Source: an uncultured Chloroflexota bacterium (GTDB lineage Bacteria > Chloroflexota > Limnocylindria > Limnocylindrales > CSP1-4). From it: DNA of 7,631 bases. Positions 6,116 through 7,631 of this stretch are shown in pieces. Each line of letters opens with the position of its first letter. Position 1 is the first letter of the stretch. The notes under the pieces are model-generated. The model was not told the DNA's origin and did not search any database. It saw only the letters and a list, made by a program, of their open reading frames with translations. The DNA is taken from positions 1-7,631 of the forward strand of contig CAIYZX010000047.1 in the NCBI GenBank assembly GCA_903930745.1. Direction: 5' to 3'. Made by a program: the position numbers and the translations under genes.

Positions 6116-6514
6116 CTACTCGGCGGTGGGGGTGGGCGACGCCTCGCCCGAGGCGCCCGAAGCTTCCGAAGAGCCCGAAGCCGTCGCGCGATCCCGGTCC
6201 CGGTGCTCCACGCTGCGCGTGGCCGACAGGATCCGCCGGTAGATGGACAGCAGGTCCGCCTGCGCCAGCGGCCCCTCGTTTGCCATCGCCACCCGGATGA
6301 GCACCTCGCGCTCGCGCTCCAGGTCGCGCACCGCGCGCCGCCCGGCTACGGCCTTCGCCCGCCCGGCGGACCGGCCCAGCGTCGCCCGCTCGTTCAGCAT
6401 GGCCACGATCCGCCGGTCCAGCTCGTCAATCTGCCCTCGGACCGAGGCAAGCTCCGCGATCGCATCGGATCGCTCCCCAACCGTCGGCCGGTGGCCGCGC
6501 GTCTCGTCGCTCAT
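6116..6514 (-). CDS. aroQ: Chorismate mutase, AroQ class
   Basis: This monofunctional all-helical enzyme converts chorismate to prephenate, the branch point toward phenylalanine and tyrosine. Of its 132 aa, the domain covers about 18-103. Active-site residues of the E. coli AroQ domain can be matched: R26 (R11), R43 (R28), K54 (K39), R67 (R51) and E68 (E52), with one extra residue in the loop before R67. The position of E. coli Q88 is occupied by E103 or its neighbour. No prephenate dehydratase or dehydrogenase domain is attached. The C-terminal 25-30 residues are rich in Ser, Ala, Glu and Thr and are probably disordered. The first 17 residues are also outside the fold. The ATG overlaps the aroB stop (ATGA) and has its own SD. 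The symbol aroQ is also used for type II dehydroquinase; here it means the mutase class. Confidence 0.92.
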   Translation of the reverse strand: MSDETRGHRPTVGERSDAIAELASVRGQIDELDRRIVAMLNERATLGRSAGRAKAVAGRRAVRDLEREREVLIRVAMANEGPLAQADLLSIYRRILSATRSVEHRDRDRATASGSSEASGASGEASPTPTAE

Positions 6515-7631
6515 GCGCCCGTCTCCATCCCGGCGAGCACGCTCCGCACCGCCGCCTCAACCGTCTCCACGGGCACGTCGTCCCGCACCAGGTACCCGTC
6601 CGCCGTGGGGAAGACCCAGCGCAGGCGCCCGTCCGCGTGCTTCTTGTCCGTCCCGGTGGCCGCCACCACGTCGGCGGCATCGAACGCCAGCGGCGCGAGC
6701 GCCAGCCCGGCCCGCGTCAGAAGCGTCTCGATCCGAGCCGCTCGCTCAGGGGGTGTGGTCCCAACCGCCACGCCGATCCGGCATGCCGCCCGGAGACCGT
6801 ACGCCACCGCCTCGCCGTGCATCAGGCTCTCGTACCCGTCCACGGCCTCGATGGCATGGGCCACCGTGTGCCCCAGGTTCAGGGAGATGCGACCGGTTGA
6901 CCCGGCGGTCTCCCGCTCGTCGGCCACCACCACGTTCACCTTCGCCCAGCCGGCGCGCTCCACCAGCTCCGCGAGGACGCCGCGCTCGAACGCGCCGCGA
7001 TCCCCGGTGGCCACCGCGGCGACCTCCGCCTCGAGCGTGGCGAAAAGGGCCTCGTCGCCAAGGCCTGCCATCTTGATGATCTCACCCAGCGCCGCACGCA
7101 GCTGGCGCTCCGGCAGGGTCCGCAGCGCGGCCACGTCCAGGATGATCGCCATGGGGTGGTGGAAGGCGCCCAGGAGGTTCTTGCCCTCCGGCAGGTCCAC
7201 GCCCGTCTTGCCGCCGATGGAGCTGTCCACCTGGGCCACGAGCGTCGTGGGCACCTGGATCCACGGCACGCCCCGCAGGTACGCGGCCGCGAGGAAGCCC
7301 GCCGGATCGCCCAGCGCGCCACCGCCGATGGCCACGAGGGGCTCCTTGCGCTCCGCCCTGCGACGCGCCAGGTCCCGCGCCGCCTCCTCGATGACCGGCA
7401 GGCGCTTCGCCGCCTCACCGGCCGGCAGCATCACGGTCTCCACGGGCCAGCCGTTCGCCGAGAGCCGGTCCGCGAGCTCCTGGCCGAAGGCCTCCCACGC
7501 CCCGGGCTCCGACACGAGCAGCGCCCGGCGGGCCCCGGCCCGTGCCAGCGCGGCACCCACGGCATCGGCCGCCACGCCCTCGCCGACCACCACCTCGCCG
7601 ATGGGCGTGGTCGCCCGCAGGAGCGTGGTGG
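6511..7631 (-). CDS. aroB: 3-dehydroquinate synthase (5'-partial)
   Basis: AroB is the NAD- and metal-dependent enzyme of the second shikimate step, converting DAHP to 3-dehydroquinate in the cytoplasm. Counting from the GTG at 7593, the landmarks are 'PAGEAAK' (57-63), the NAD-binding 'IGGGALGDPAGF' (89-100), 'VPTTLVAQVDSSIGGKTGVD' (114-133), 'GKNLLGAFHHP' and 'DKKHADGRLRW'. Likely metal ligands are E171, H242 and H259, with the usual 17-residue spacing between the two His. All expected catalytic regions are present. The frame stays open from 7593 to the window edge. The extra codons (TTLLRATTPIGE) run directly into the first strand of the fold, so the true start lies beyond 7631. That GTG is probably an internal Val. 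Whether another domain, such as shikimate kinase, is fused upstream cannot be seen. It heads the visible operon and overlaps the mutase start by 4 nt. Confidence 0.96.
   Translation of the reverse strand, partial: TTLLRATTPIGEVVVGEGVAADAVGAALARAGARRALLVSEPGAWEAFGQELADRLSANGWPVETVMLPAGEAAKRLPVIEEAARDLARRRAERKEPLVAIGGGALGDPAGFLAAAYLRGVPWIQVPTTLVAQVDSSIGGKTGVDLPEGKNLLGAFHHPMAIILDVAALRTLPERQLRAALGEIIKMAGLGDEALFATLEAEVAAVATGDRGAFERGVLAELVERAGWAKVNVVVADERETAGSTGRISLNLGHTVAHAIEAVDGYESLMHGEAVAYGLRAACRIGVAVGTTPPERAARIETLLTRAGLALAPLAFDAADVVAATGTDKKHADGRLRWVFPTADGYLVRDDVPVETVEAAVRSVLAGMETGA
6522..6526 (-). promoter_or_regulatory. Shine-Dalgarno of chorismate mutase
   Basis: GGAGA on the minus strand, within the end of aroB, lies 7 nt before the ATG at 6514. 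It supports that start and suggests that the mutase is translated both by coupling to aroB and by direct initiation. Confidence 0.65.

Noticed and set aside
4171..6242. Long plus-strand open frames (4171-5808 and 4812-6242) across the HAD and gluQRS region
   Set aside because: They run opposite the HAD and GluQRS genes, whose active-site motifs are unmistakable. Their translations are Arg/Pro/Ser-rich shadows.
1..7631. Mobile element, CRISPR array, tRNA or phage-derived content
   Set aside because: No terminal inverted repeats, transposase or integrase motifs, spaced direct repeats or tRNA-like cloverleaf were seen. Every long stretch is explained by housekeeping genes.

Overview
This is a high-GC (roughly 70% or more by eye) bacterial chromosome segment. 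It is densely packed with housekeeping genes whose stop and start codons overlap. No mobile element, CRISPR array, tRNA or rRNA is visible. The base composition and gene content fit a GC-rich lineage such as Actinomycetota or a Limnocylindria-like Chloroflexota. That placement is a guess; the sequence does not settle it.

Plus-strand half (1-4631): the window opens inside cydD, whose N-terminus lies upstream. It continues through an ATGA overlap into cydC. Together they encode the heterodimeric ABC transporter needed to assemble cytochrome bd oxidase, classically described as a thiol exporter and more recently as a heme transporter. After 36 bp comes a complete amidase-signature hydrolase of unknown substrate. 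It has no Shine-Dalgarno sequence but has a possible -10 element close to its start.

Minus-strand half (7631-4666): four genes are read toward the amidase in one tight run. They are aroB (3-dehydroquinate synthase, N-terminus beyond the window), an AroQ-class chorismate mutase, gluQRS (glutamyl-queuosine tRNA-Asp synthetase) and a small HAD-fold protein. The junctions are a 4-nt ATGA overlap, a 5-nt gap and a 1-nt TGATG overlap, so this is very probably one operon. It joins shikimate/chorismate synthesis to a tRNA modification enzyme and a probable phosphatase-fold protein, a link that is not obvious functionally.

The two halves converge on a 34-bp gap holding a GC-rich hairpin. I see no convincing new biological system. 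The points worth checking are lineage-specific repeat-encoded loops in both CydD and CydC, an Asp in the predicted oxyanion hole of the amidase, a probable four-Cys zinc site in GluQRS, and the mixed aroB operon.
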